Below, piece after piece: positions 8,252 through 15,545 of a stretch of DNA of 64,000 nucleotides. Numbering within the stretch: position 1 is the first letter of the stretch; every line of letters starts with the position of its first letter. The stretch comes from Tissierellales bacterium (lineage in GTDB: Bacteria; Bacillota; Clostridia; Tissierellales; VENL01): contig JANQLB010000118.1 in the NCBI GenBank assembly GCA_028280805.1, forward strand, positions 62,001 to 126,000, read 5' to 3'. A model generated the notes under the pieces. It was not told the DNA's origin, ran no database searches, and saw nothing but the letters and a program-made list of their open reading frames with translations. A program made the position numbers and the translations under genes.

Positions 8252-8991
8252 CTAAATAATTTTATTGATAATGTCAAACACAATAACATAACTCCAACAA
8301 TCACCAGAATGTTTATCCAGGCAGAAGTAATATCATCTCCTGTCCATACCTGTTTCATTGCATCTACAACATGAGTAACAGGAAGAAACTGTGATATTCT
8401 CTGCATAAAATCAGGCATAATCTCAATAGGAATAGTTGCACCAGTTAAAAACAGCATTGGAAAATAAACCAAGTTTGCAATTGCATTAGCTGCTTTCATA
8501 TTTGGTGAAATACTTGCAATTAGAAAACCTATGGAAAAAACACTTAATGTAGATAAAAGAAATATAATAATTATTTCAAATATATTGCCCATGAATTTAA
8601 GATCGAATACAAACTTTGCTACAACAATTAATGCAGCCATCCCAACAATAGTCATAAAAGTATTTACAAATATTTGTGAAGTGATAACGTAAACCGGACT
8701 AATAGGTGTAGCTTTATATCTCTTAAGTATCTTTTTTTCTCTATATTCACAAAGTGTAAGCGGCAAACTCATAAGTCCCGTAACAGAGATTATCATACCT
8801 GAATAAGCTGGTACTGATATATCAACCATTCCAAAACCACCATAAAGCTCATTAGGTGTATTCCCATATATACCTCCAAACAAAATAATCATAAAGGTTG
8901 GAAATGCTAAAAGGAAAAACATACTCATAAAATTACGAGAAAAAAGCTTAAATTCAAAAGTTGTAAGCTTGTGCATTGTTTTTAATTTCAT
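8242..8991 (-). CDS. ABC-2 type permease of the TOMM exporter (SagH/I-like)
   Basis: 249 residues with about six membrane helices and the ABC-2 permease pattern (LPLTLCEYREKKILKRYKAT cytosolic loop; NLVYFPMLFLTGATIPIEIM). The family exports drugs, polysaccharides or bacteriocins. Streptolysin S clusters encode two permeases (SagH, SagI); here only one is present, so it probably forms a homodimer. The ATG overlaps the stop of the ATPase gene, showing coupling. Confidence 0.85.
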   Translation of the reverse strand: MKLKTMHKLTTFEFKLFSRNFMSMFFLLAFPTFMIILFGGIYGNTPNELYGGFGMVDISVPAYSGMIISVTGLMSLPLTLCEYREKKILKRYKATPISPVYVITSQIFVNTFMTIVGMAALIVVAKFVFDLKFMGNIFEIIIIFLLSTLSVFSIGFLIASISPNMKAANAIANLVYFPMLFLTGATIPIEIMPDFMQRISQFLPVTHVVDAMKQVWTGDDITSAWINILVIVGVMLLCLTLSIKLFRWE

Positions 8992-9923
8992 TTTAATCCT
9001 CCTACCGCTTTTCTAGAATTTTCACCTTCTGGAGTATAACCTGCTAAATCTAAAAAAACATCTTCTAAGTTAGGTTTTTTTACACTTAACTCAGTATATA
9101 TTATGTTGTTTTCAGTTAAATACGTAATTACACGATTCACATAATCATTTCCAGTACCAAACAGGGTAACTACGTCACGCTCTTTCTTAACAGATATTAC
9201 ATAATCAAGCTTTTCTAAACTATTAATATTAATTTGATCAGTTTTAAAAGATATTTTTTGTTTTAAGTCGTACTTTTCTATGATACTGCTGATAGTTCCA
9301 ATGTTTAATATACGACCTTTATTCATAATAGCAACCCTGTCGCAAATTGCTTCTACTTCATCCATAAAGTGTGAAACAATAACTATTGTAAGTCCTTTAT
9401 CTCTCAATTTTAATATCATATCCCACATTTGGTGACGTGCCTTTGGATCTAAACCAGTTGTAAGTTCATCTAAGAAAACTACTTTAGGATTTGAAATTAA
9501 CGATAATACAATAGCTAGTTTTTGTTTTTGTCCTCCTGACAATTTAGAAACAAATGCTTTTCTTTTATCTTGTAAACCTAATGAGTTAAGTAATTCATCA
9601 TATGGTATAGGATTACTGTAAAAAGAAGAAAATAACTCACATATTTCAAATACCCTTGCACGATCCTGATATGAGGTATCCTGTAATTGAACTCCAATTA
9701 TCTCGTGTAATTCTTTTCTATTCTTCCAAGGATCATAACCCATAACACTAATTGTACCGCTTGAAGGTTTACGAAGTCCCTCTATACATTCAATAGTAGA
9801 TGTCTTACCTGCACCATTAGGACCTACAATACCAAATATTTCTTGTTCTTCAACTGAGAATGAAACATTATCCACTGCACAAAAACCTTTATAATTGACA
9901 ATAAGCGAATCAACTTTAATCAT
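8988..9923 (-). CDS. ABC transporter ATPase of the TOMM exporter (SagG-like)
   Basis: 311 residues. Walker A GPNGAGKTST near residue 34, signature LSGGQKQK near 128, Walker B VVFLDE followed by TTGLDP, and the switch His in VSHFMDE. A C-terminal extension ends in the LEDVFLDLAGYTPEGENS pattern common in drug and bacteriocin ABC-2 systems. Position between the CPBP genes and the permease matches SagG in streptolysin S operons; it should energise export of the mature peptide and may contribute to immunity. Confidence 0.9.
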   Translation of the reverse strand: MIKVDSLIVNYKGFCAVDNVSFSVEEQEIFGIVGPNGAGKTSTIECIEGLRKPSSGTISVMGYDPWKNRKELHEIIGVQLQDTSYQDRARVFEICELFSSFYSNPIPYDELLNSLGLQDKRKAFVSKLSGGQKQKLAIVLSLISNPKVVFLDELTTGLDPKARHQMWDMILKLRDKGLTIVIVSHFMDEVEAICDRVAIMNKGRILNIGTISSIIEKYDLKQKISFKTDQININSLEKLDYVISVKKERDVVTLFGTGNDYVNRVITYLTENNIIYTELSVKKPNLEDVFLDLAGYTPEGENSRKAVGGLK

Positions 9924-9980
9924 TGTAAAAAAATTCTCCTTTACTAGTTTTATATTTGGATTTTATACTAAAATAACAAT

Positions 9981-10706
9981 TTAAAAATTACTTCCATTTG
10001 TATAAAAACCTGCAAAAGAAGCGTGCATAATAATGGAAGGAATTATACTTCCACTAGCCAAAAACATAATACTTCCTATAATAGAAATAGATATACTTGA
10101 AAAGCCAAGTATTAGTGCTTGTGTCTTTGTATCGGTAAGCAGAACTTGGTTTAAAATAAAAGCTAAAGTAACTAAGCTTACGGCTAAAAGAACATTCATA
10201 TTGTTTGAAATTAATCCTTGAAGTAAAACTCCACGAAAAAAAACTTCTTCAAAACCTGCACTTAAAATAGGAAGCAGCCATGCTATCTTTTTGGGAATTT
10301 GAAAAATACCTTCTATCCACTTAACTTTTGCCATTTCTCCTGCAATATCCATATTAGGTGCTATTTTTAAAAAAGCTACAACAAATACAGATACTAATGA
10401 CATGGCTCCTACAATACCAAGTAATGTGATTACAATTAGTATAGCACCTTGATTTAAGTTAAACAAGTCAATAATTTTAATTTTTGCTGTTTGTGCTACA
10501 ATAACAGAGCTTATTAAAGGTAAAGCACAATATAAAAATGTAGCAAAAACTGAATAAGAATAAGATGGTCGTATTCCAAATACTGAAGACATAGCAAGTG
10601 AAATTTTATTTTTTATATATGTGCTTCTATAAGACAGTTTAAATATAAAAATCCATACAAATAAACTACAATAACCAACTATAGCAACAATGACAGCATT
10701 ATTCAC
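9981..10706 (-). CDS. CPBP-family membrane protein, second copy, degenerate motif
   Basis: 241 residues, about seven helices. The first CPBP (CAAX-protease/bacteriocin-processing) motif EEVFFR is present (SAGFEEVFFRGVLLQGL), and a late IMHASFAG His is kept, but the second motif FxxxH reads FILNQ, with Gln in place of His. That substitution would probably remove metal binding, so this copy may be an immunity or structural partner rather than a protease. It overlaps the first CPBP gene by eight bases. Confidence 0.75.
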   Translation of the reverse strand: MNNAVIVAIVGYCSLFVWIFIFKLSYRSTYIKNKISLAMSSVFGIRPSYSYSVFATFLYCALPLISSVIVAQTAKIKIIDLFNLNQGAILIVITLLGIVGAMSLVSVFVVAFLKIAPNMDIAGEMAKVKWIEGIFQIPKKIAWLLPILSAGFEEVFFRGVLLQGLISNNMNVLLAVSLVTLAFILNQVLLTDTKTQALILGFSSISISIIGSIMFLASGSIIPSIIMHASFAGFYTNGSNF

Positions 10707-11361
10707 CTAATCTGTACCTCCCCATTATTAAAATAATAATGTTCTGTAATGAATGTGCAGTAATAGAAATAATTATGTTACGCCCACTAAGCAGAAATAT
10801 AACCGCAAGAAAGATACCGCTTACAGTTTTCTGCAAAAATGTTGTAAAGCCATAGTATAGATGATTAAAGCCATAAACAACAGAACTAAGAATTATAAAA
10901 ACAATAATATCCCAGCCGAGATTGTCTAATATTACAACACTCCAAAGATGTCTAAATATGAATTCTTCAGTTATTGCATATAAAATAGTTAAAAAAGCTC
11001 CAATACCTGAAATTTTTGTCCAATTTGAATTTACTGAAATACCTTTAATCTTTATTTTGGATGCTTTAAGCATCACTCCACCAACAATAAATTCGACTGC
11101 AATTAATAATGGTGCAGTTGCAATTCCTATAATATACCAGGTGGTTTTTGATGCAGTAACTATATTATGACTCACAGGCATCAATATAAAGCTGAACAGC
11201 AACAATAAAGCACTTATAATAACACAGTTCATCAAATATATAACATTCTGACTTTTACTATTGTATCTTTTAAAAAAACTCAACATAATCTGTGGAACTG
11301 ACACCGGGTACACTGTAGCTAACAGAACAAGAATACTATGGTAATGGATGTGGATATTCAT
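10699..11361 (-). CDS. CPBP-family putative leader peptidase / immunity protein (SagE-like)
   Basis: 220 residues, multi-pass. All three CPBP motifs are intact: ITEEFIFRHLW, VYGFNHLYYG and TAHSLQNII. SagE of streptolysin S belongs to this family and is thought to remove the leader peptide or to give self-immunity. The start overlaps the 3' end of the YcaO gene by 26 bases, confirming one operon. Among the two CPBP genes here this is the better candidate for the active protease. Confidence 0.82.
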   Translation of the reverse strand: MNIHIHYHSILVLLATVYPVSVPQIMLSFFKRYNSKSQNVIYLMNCVIISALLLLFSFILMPVSHNIVTASKTTWYIIGIATAPLLIAVEFIVGGVMLKASKIKIKGISVNSNWTKISGIGAFLTILYAITEEFIFRHLWSVVILDNLGWDIIVFIILSSVVYGFNHLYYGFTTFLQKTVSGIFLAVIFLLSGRNIIISITAHSLQNIIILIMGRYRLGE

Positions 11362-12694
11362 TTACTACACCACCATATTTTTTGATTCTCGGATGATTTT
11401 CAAATGGAAAACCCGGTAAACACATAGCACATAATTCCGGTATAAACGTTCTTACAACGCTCCACCCTTTATCTATAATCTCAGGAGGAGTAATATCTAA
11501 ATATACAGCATATTCACTTACGTTAGATATTTCCCTTATTAAATGAGAAATTTGAGCATCAATATCATCTTCCCATCGAGACTCTATTTCTGATAATTTA
11601 ATTGTTTCTCCTGTGAGCTTATCTAATAAAGTATTAATTTCTTCTTCTTTATCAGGTACACCATAAAACAAAACATTCGTATCTAAATCGGCAAATACTG
11701 ATTTAGTATTGGAATATTCTATTTTTTCAGGATCAAAAAGTGCATTGAACATGTGCATGAATATAATAGCAGTTGCTTCCATTGTACCTCTTAACACCCC
11801 GTTTTTAGCATTTAAATCTCCTTGTGTACCAACTATTAAATATGGAAGTTTTTTGTCTTTTCTCTTTAGTATGACAATATAAACGGGTAAATCCATATCA
11901 GGAAGTGTTACTAACAGTGGTATAACTTCATAAGGGGAATTTTTCCCTAGTCCGCAAGATTCAAAGCATTTTAAAACATTTGGGTCATCAACAATTACTC
12001 TTTTTGCTTTCTGCATTGTATACCAGGAAATAACAAACGCATCAATTTGAACATATTCAACTAAAGCATTAAGTAAAGCCTTCTTTAATGACCGATGTGA
12101 AGCTGTTCCTGTTGAAAACGCAGGTGTAAAAAATTTTTCACCTTTTTGCTCATTTTTAACAAACCCAATGGACAGCATCTGCATAGGCACCCATACATCT
12201 TGTTTTGGGTTAACCAAAGACGGACACTTAATCCAGCCTATTATATCATCTTCTGTAGCCGGATTAGATGAATAAACAGGCATAATATCTGATAATACCT
12301 TTTGCTGTTGACTTGAAAAAATATTGAGATATTCTAAAGGCATTACTTTTCCTAGTTTTGTCATATCTTTGTAGCTTTTATATACAACTCTGTCTCTAAA
12401 AATCTTTTCTGTACCTACAGGTGCATAACGTTCAACACTTTCACCAATTAATTTAATTAATGCTTCCTCATTATATATTCCATATCCACTAAGATGATAT
12501 TCCACATGCTTATGAGGGTCGTTATATGTTATTTTATGATAATTAGGCATACGACCAGTTATTGATTTTAAACAAGGCTCCGGGGGCATATGAACCATGG
12601 GTGCTAAAATACCGTGCATTATACCAGTTTGACTTCCACCAATATACTTATACTGATTTATTATATGATCGTATGATGGATAAAATCTCACCAT
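11336..12694 (-). CDS. YcaO cyclodehydratase (SagD-like, TOMM D protein)
   Basis: 452 residues of the YcaO family, the ATP-dependent enzyme that activates backbone amides so that Cys/Ser/Thr side chains cyclise to azolines. Visible features: IGESVERYAP near residue 82, FSTGTASHRSLKKALLNALVEY near 190-215, GTMEATAIIFMH, and the C-terminal PHPLP, which is the PxPxP tail diagnostic of azoline-forming YcaO proteins. The separate SagC-like protein is encoded immediately upstream, so this is a two-component C plus D system rather than a fused one. Confidence 0.93.
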   Translation of the reverse strand: MVRFYPSYDHIINQYKYIGGSQTGIMHGILAPMVHMPPEPCLKSITGRMPNYHKITYNDPHKHVEYHLSGYGIYNEEALIKLIGESVERYAPVGTEKIFRDRVVYKSYKDMTKLGKVMPLEYLNIFSSQQQKVLSDIMPVYSSNPATEDDIIGWIKCPSLVNPKQDVWVPMQMLSIGFVKNEQKGEKFFTPAFSTGTASHRSLKKALLNALVEYVQIDAFVISWYTMQKAKRVIVDDPNVLKCFESCGLGKNSPYEVIPLLVTLPDMDLPVYIVILKRKDKKLPYLIVGTQGDLNAKNGVLRGTMEATAIIFMHMFNALFDPEKIEYSNTKSVFADLDTNVLFYGVPDKEEEINTLLDKLTGETIKLSEIESRWEDDIDAQISHLIREISNVSEYAVYLDITPPEIIDKGWSVVRTFIPELCAMCLPGFPFENHPRIKKYGGVVNEYPHPLP

Positions 12695-12720
12695 TATTTC
12701 TCACTCCATATCTATATAAT

Positions 12721-13827
12721 TTATTTGATTTTTAATGCATTTGTAATCATTTCATCTACTAATGCACGTGAAGATATATTCTTTTCTTCAAGCCTTACCT
12801 TAGCAACAGCTCCACATGCAGGACAGAAAGGTACTCTCAAGATGTCCTGTGCTTGTATCTCAAATGTCGGAAGATAAATCGTTAACAACCGTCCCGTAAA
12901 TTTTGATGAACCCGTCTTTCTAATCAAATAAGCCTCAGATACTGCCAGATTAACTAATACATTTAGCAGTGGAACAATTCCTTTATTACCACGTGAGCTA
13001 TATTTAGAAATATTTTTTTCAATTTTTACAAAGTTATGATACTGAACATGATCTTCTAACCTAGAAAGTGCTCTTAGTTCAAAACATTCAAGGCAGCCAG
13101 TAGTATAAGGATTGGTAGCTAATATACAAATTACAGGTCCGTCAATAAAGGCAAGTACTACCGGGATTTCTAATTCTACAGAAATTCTGTTTAGATTTCT
13201 CATCAATATAATTGAAAGATTTTTCATACATCCAATGATTGCATCATACTGTTTAAACATTTCTTCAAAATGACTCATCTGCTGTACACTTGACAGACCA
13301 TCCATGTTTGTAGTAAGGTCAGCATTTTTTATTTCCTGAATAGTTTCCGTTTTCATTATGTCAAGTGTAAAATTCATTTCACCTGCAAGGCTTTTTGCAG
13401 TTTCTGTAGAATATTCATCATCTGAAAAAAACAGAATTTTCTTCTTAGCCGCGTCTTCTTCTGAATCTAAATCTTCATGCTTTAAATAACCTAATAGAGC
13501 AAGTGTAATTTCTTCATCAATACTTTTATTTTGACAGGTTGTGATATAGTTTGTTGCACGTAATTCGTTTAACAAGCCTTCTACCATTTCTTTCTCATAT
13601 GGTTCAAGAAGATACTCGTTAATCATTTCTTCATTATATCCTTCTTCACTCTGTAAGAATTCAACAACCTTTCGCATAAATGAAATCAAATTTTCTGATA
13701 AAACAGAGAGGTCTAACTCTGCTTCTTCATAATTGAACATCCCCATACGTAAGCGAATTTCACTCTCACCATTATCAAACACCCTTACATTATCACGAAA
13801 AACTAAGTTATTGACATTACTATTCAC
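12721..13827 (-). CDS. SagC-like TOMM cyclodehydratase partner (leader-binding C protein)
   Basis: 368 residues, the length expected for SagC (E1/ThiF-like scaffold). The N-terminal 90 residues have the winged-helix (peptide-recognition) character, and the C-terminal part has GCLECFELR and FCPACG, likely a zinc site. C proteins bind the precursor leader and deliver it to the YcaO protein. The GTG start shares its G with the TAG of the SagB gene and is preceded by GGAGGA, so coupling is tight. The assignment rests on position, length and these motifs. Confidence 0.8.
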   Translation of the reverse strand: MNSNVNNLVFRDNVRVFDNGESEIRLRMGMFNYEEAELDLSVLSENLISFMRKVVEFLQSEEGYNEEMINEYLLEPYEKEMVEGLLNELRATNYITTCQNKSIDEEITLALLGYLKHEDLDSEEDAAKKKILFFSDDEYSTETAKSLAGEMNFTLDIMKTETIQEIKNADLTTNMDGLSSVQQMSHFEEMFKQYDAIIGCMKNLSIILMRNLNRISVELEIPVVLAFIDGPVICILATNPYTTGCLECFELRALSRLEDHVQYHNFVKIEKNISKYSSRGNKGIVPLLNVLVNLAVSEAYLIRKTGSSKFTGRLLTIYLPTFEIQAQDILRVPFCPACGAVAKVRLEEKNISSRALVDEMITNALKIK

Positions 13828-14762
13828 TAGACAACTCCTCCTTTGCCGAATATAGTAAAATGAACTACCTGTTTACTGATTCCGTCAAGTCCAAAACTTT
13901 TTTCAATAAATTGTTTATTGTATCCACCAATATCACACGCACCGTATCCAAGTGCTGTTGTGGTTAGTTGAGCATTTTGTGCAATTTCACCGGCTTCGAT
14001 AAAGGCATATGCAGTACCAGCGTCACCATATTTATGTGAATTTGTATATAACTCATATACATACACCATACAAAAAGCACATGTTTCCACTTTTATATCT
14101 CCAAAACCAGCGAGACCTTTTAAATCTTCTTCGCTATAGCCCTTTTCTACTAATCTAAGTGAATGATGATGAGGGCAATATTCATAGATTCCTTTATCTA
14201 AATCTTCAATATTCCAAGCAACTATATATAGTTTTACCGGATAAAAACCTCCCCCAGATGGAGTGGCACGGAGCATAATACGTTCAGCATCAACTTCTTT
14301 ATCTTTTAAGGTAAGATGACCTGTTATACCCTGAGAATAATATAAAATAGTTGCAAAATCTTTTAACGGAATTGAGCCGCTAAATATTCTTACACTTCTT
14401 CTAGCTTGTAAAACTGCACTAAATGAAGCCCTTATTTTTTTTGCCTGCGGAAGTTTAATGGTTTCAACTGCCTTTTCTTTTTTACCCCGCATTGCAAAAG
14501 AAAGCAGTGCATCTCTAGCACGAAAACGGCTGATACCTATTCTAAAATCAAGTCTTGCACTATATGTACGAAAATTAAGTAAATACTCTTCACCAATAAA
14601 GCGATTTACTCTAGAATAATAAATACCCTTTAATGTAACTTCCGGAGTACGAACGACTGTAGTGTCAGCATATGTTGAAATTAAGGAATATTGCGAACTC
14701 ATGTTTATAGTTTCACGATAATATCCATGTTCCTCTAAATACTTTTTTCCTTTATTATCCAA
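13827..14762 (-). CDS. SagB-type FMN-dependent azoline dehydrogenase
   Basis: 311 residues of the nitroreductase-like SagB family, which oxidises azolines to thiazoles and oxazoles using FMN. Visible features: ARRSVRIFSGSIPLKDFATI near residue 118 (FMN-phosphate site), SGGGFYPVKLYIV and a C-terminal ALGYGACDIGGYN. The start is TTG at 14760-14762 with GGAGG eight bases upstream. First gene of the biosynthetic block after the precursors; the gap contains the hairpin at 14869-14906. Confidence 0.9.
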   Translation of the reverse strand: MDNKGKKYLEEHGYYRETINMSSQYSLISTYADTTVVRTPEVTLKGIYYSRVNRFIGEEYLLNFRTYSARLDFRIGISRFRARDALLSFAMRGKKEKAVETIKLPQAKKIRASFSAVLQARRSVRIFSGSIPLKDFATILYYSQGITGHLTLKDKEVDAERIMLRATPSGGGFYPVKLYIVAWNIEDLDKGIYEYCPHHHSLRLVEKGYSEEDLKGLAGFGDIKVETCAFCMVYVYELYTNSHKYGDAGTAYAFIEAGEIAQNAQLTTTALGYGACDIGGYNKQFIEKSFGLDGISKQVVHFTIFGKGGVV

Positions 14763-14868
14763 ACAAAGTACCTCCTTCTATATTTAATTTTTATATATAT
14801 GGTATTAACTAAACTATAAATCTGTACAAATAAGTCTAATAAAAGGTTTTATAATTTATTTTTAAATG

Positions 14869-14906
14869 AGCAGGTCAGAATCTTAGTTTCAGAATTCCGA
14901 CCTGCT
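14869..14906 (-). terminator. Hairpin between precursors and biosynthetic genes (probable attenuator)
   Basis: AGCAGGTC pairs with GACCTGCT, then one mismatch, then GAAT/ATTC. On the minus strand the hairpin is followed by an AT-rich stretch with only short T-runs, so read-through into sagB-like genes is likely. A leaky terminator in the same place after sagA lets streptococci make far more precursor than enzyme. Confidence 0.6.
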
Positions 14907-15018
14907 GCTTCTGCATTAAAGTATATGTATTGCAAAATTCAGAATTTGAAAAAATACTGCAAGTTTTACTCTATTGATTTACTAAAATATAAACATTAAA
15001 AAATATACTTTTTAAGAA

Positions 15019-15144
15019 CTAGCAACATGTGCAGCTAGTGCAGCAGCATGATGATCCAGTACACGTTGTAGATGCTCCAGGGCTAACCTGCACAGTACCC
15101 ATAACTATACTTGTTGCACAATTATAACTTTTATGTTTTAGCAC
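15019..15144 (-). CDS. TOMM precursor peptide, copy B
   Basis: 41 residues, GTG start at 15142-15144, AGGGGG eight bases upstream, TAG at 15019-15021. The leader begins MLKHKSYN and contains VQVSPG, closely resembling the SagA leader (VAPG before a Cys-rich core). The C-terminus is STTCTGSSCCCTSCTCC: of 17 residues, seven are Cys, four Ser and five Thr, all substrates for cyclodehydration apart from one Gly. It differs from copy A in a single core residue (Thr at position 36 where A has Ser) and in start codon. Too short and without ATG, so automated gene finders would miss it. It is the substrate of the YcaO/SagC/SagB enzymes encoded downstream (inference from context). Confidence 0.9.
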   Translation of the reverse strand: MLKHKSYNCATSIVMGTVQVSPGASTTCTGSSCCCTSCTCC

Positions 15145-15190
15145 TGATTTCACCCCCTTATCACTTTAAATCTCCAACGTGCTAGCATTG

Positions 15191-15316
15191 CTAGCAGCAT
15201 GTGCAGCTTGAGCAGCAGCATGATGATCCAGTACACGTTGTAGATGCTCCAGGACTAACCTGCACAGTACCCATAACTATACTTGTTGCACAATTATAAC
15301 TTTTGTGTTTTAACAA
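15191..15316 (-). CDS. TOMM precursor peptide, copy A
   Basis: 41 residues, TTG start at 15314-15316 with AGGGGG eight bases upstream, TAG at 15191-15193. Same leader as copy B and core STTCTGSSCCCSSCTCC. Only 46 bases separate the two genes, which are nearly identical in DNA over the coding region, so they arose by tandem duplication. An upstream in-frame GTG overlaps the ribosome site and is unlikely to be the start. Unlike SagA there is no long Gly/Ser tail after the Cys block: the peptide ends Cys-Cys, so the C-terminal carboxylate lies next to the modified region. Confidence 0.9.
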   Translation of the reverse strand: MLKHKSYNCATSIVMGTVQVSPGASTTCTGSSCCCSSCTCC

Positions 15317-15545
15317 TGTGTTCACCCCCTTAGAGTAATAAATTAAGCAGTGTGTATAAATTGATTGTTTAATAGTACTTGGCTTGAGATAAACAAAGCT
15401 TATTTATTACTAGATATTATGATAGGATTTCTTCTTGTAAATGTATAGTTTAGTGATAGTAGCAGACAAACTTATAATGAAAGGAAGAATCCCTATACAT
15501 CAATAATTATTAGTAAACATTTTTAATCTGCTTACTTTAAATAAG
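15317..15545 (-). promoter_or_regulatory. Leader/promoter region of the precursor genes
   Basis: 229 bases between the amidotransferase gene and precursor A. A possible promoter on the minus strand is TTGTTT, 16 bases, TATTAA, roughly 15360-15390. Imperfectly complementary arms at about 15419-15432 and 15484-15500 (GATAGGATTTCTTC against GAAGAATCCCTATAC) could form a terminator-like structure after the amidotransferase gene. Both are weak by sequence alone. Confidence 0.35.
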
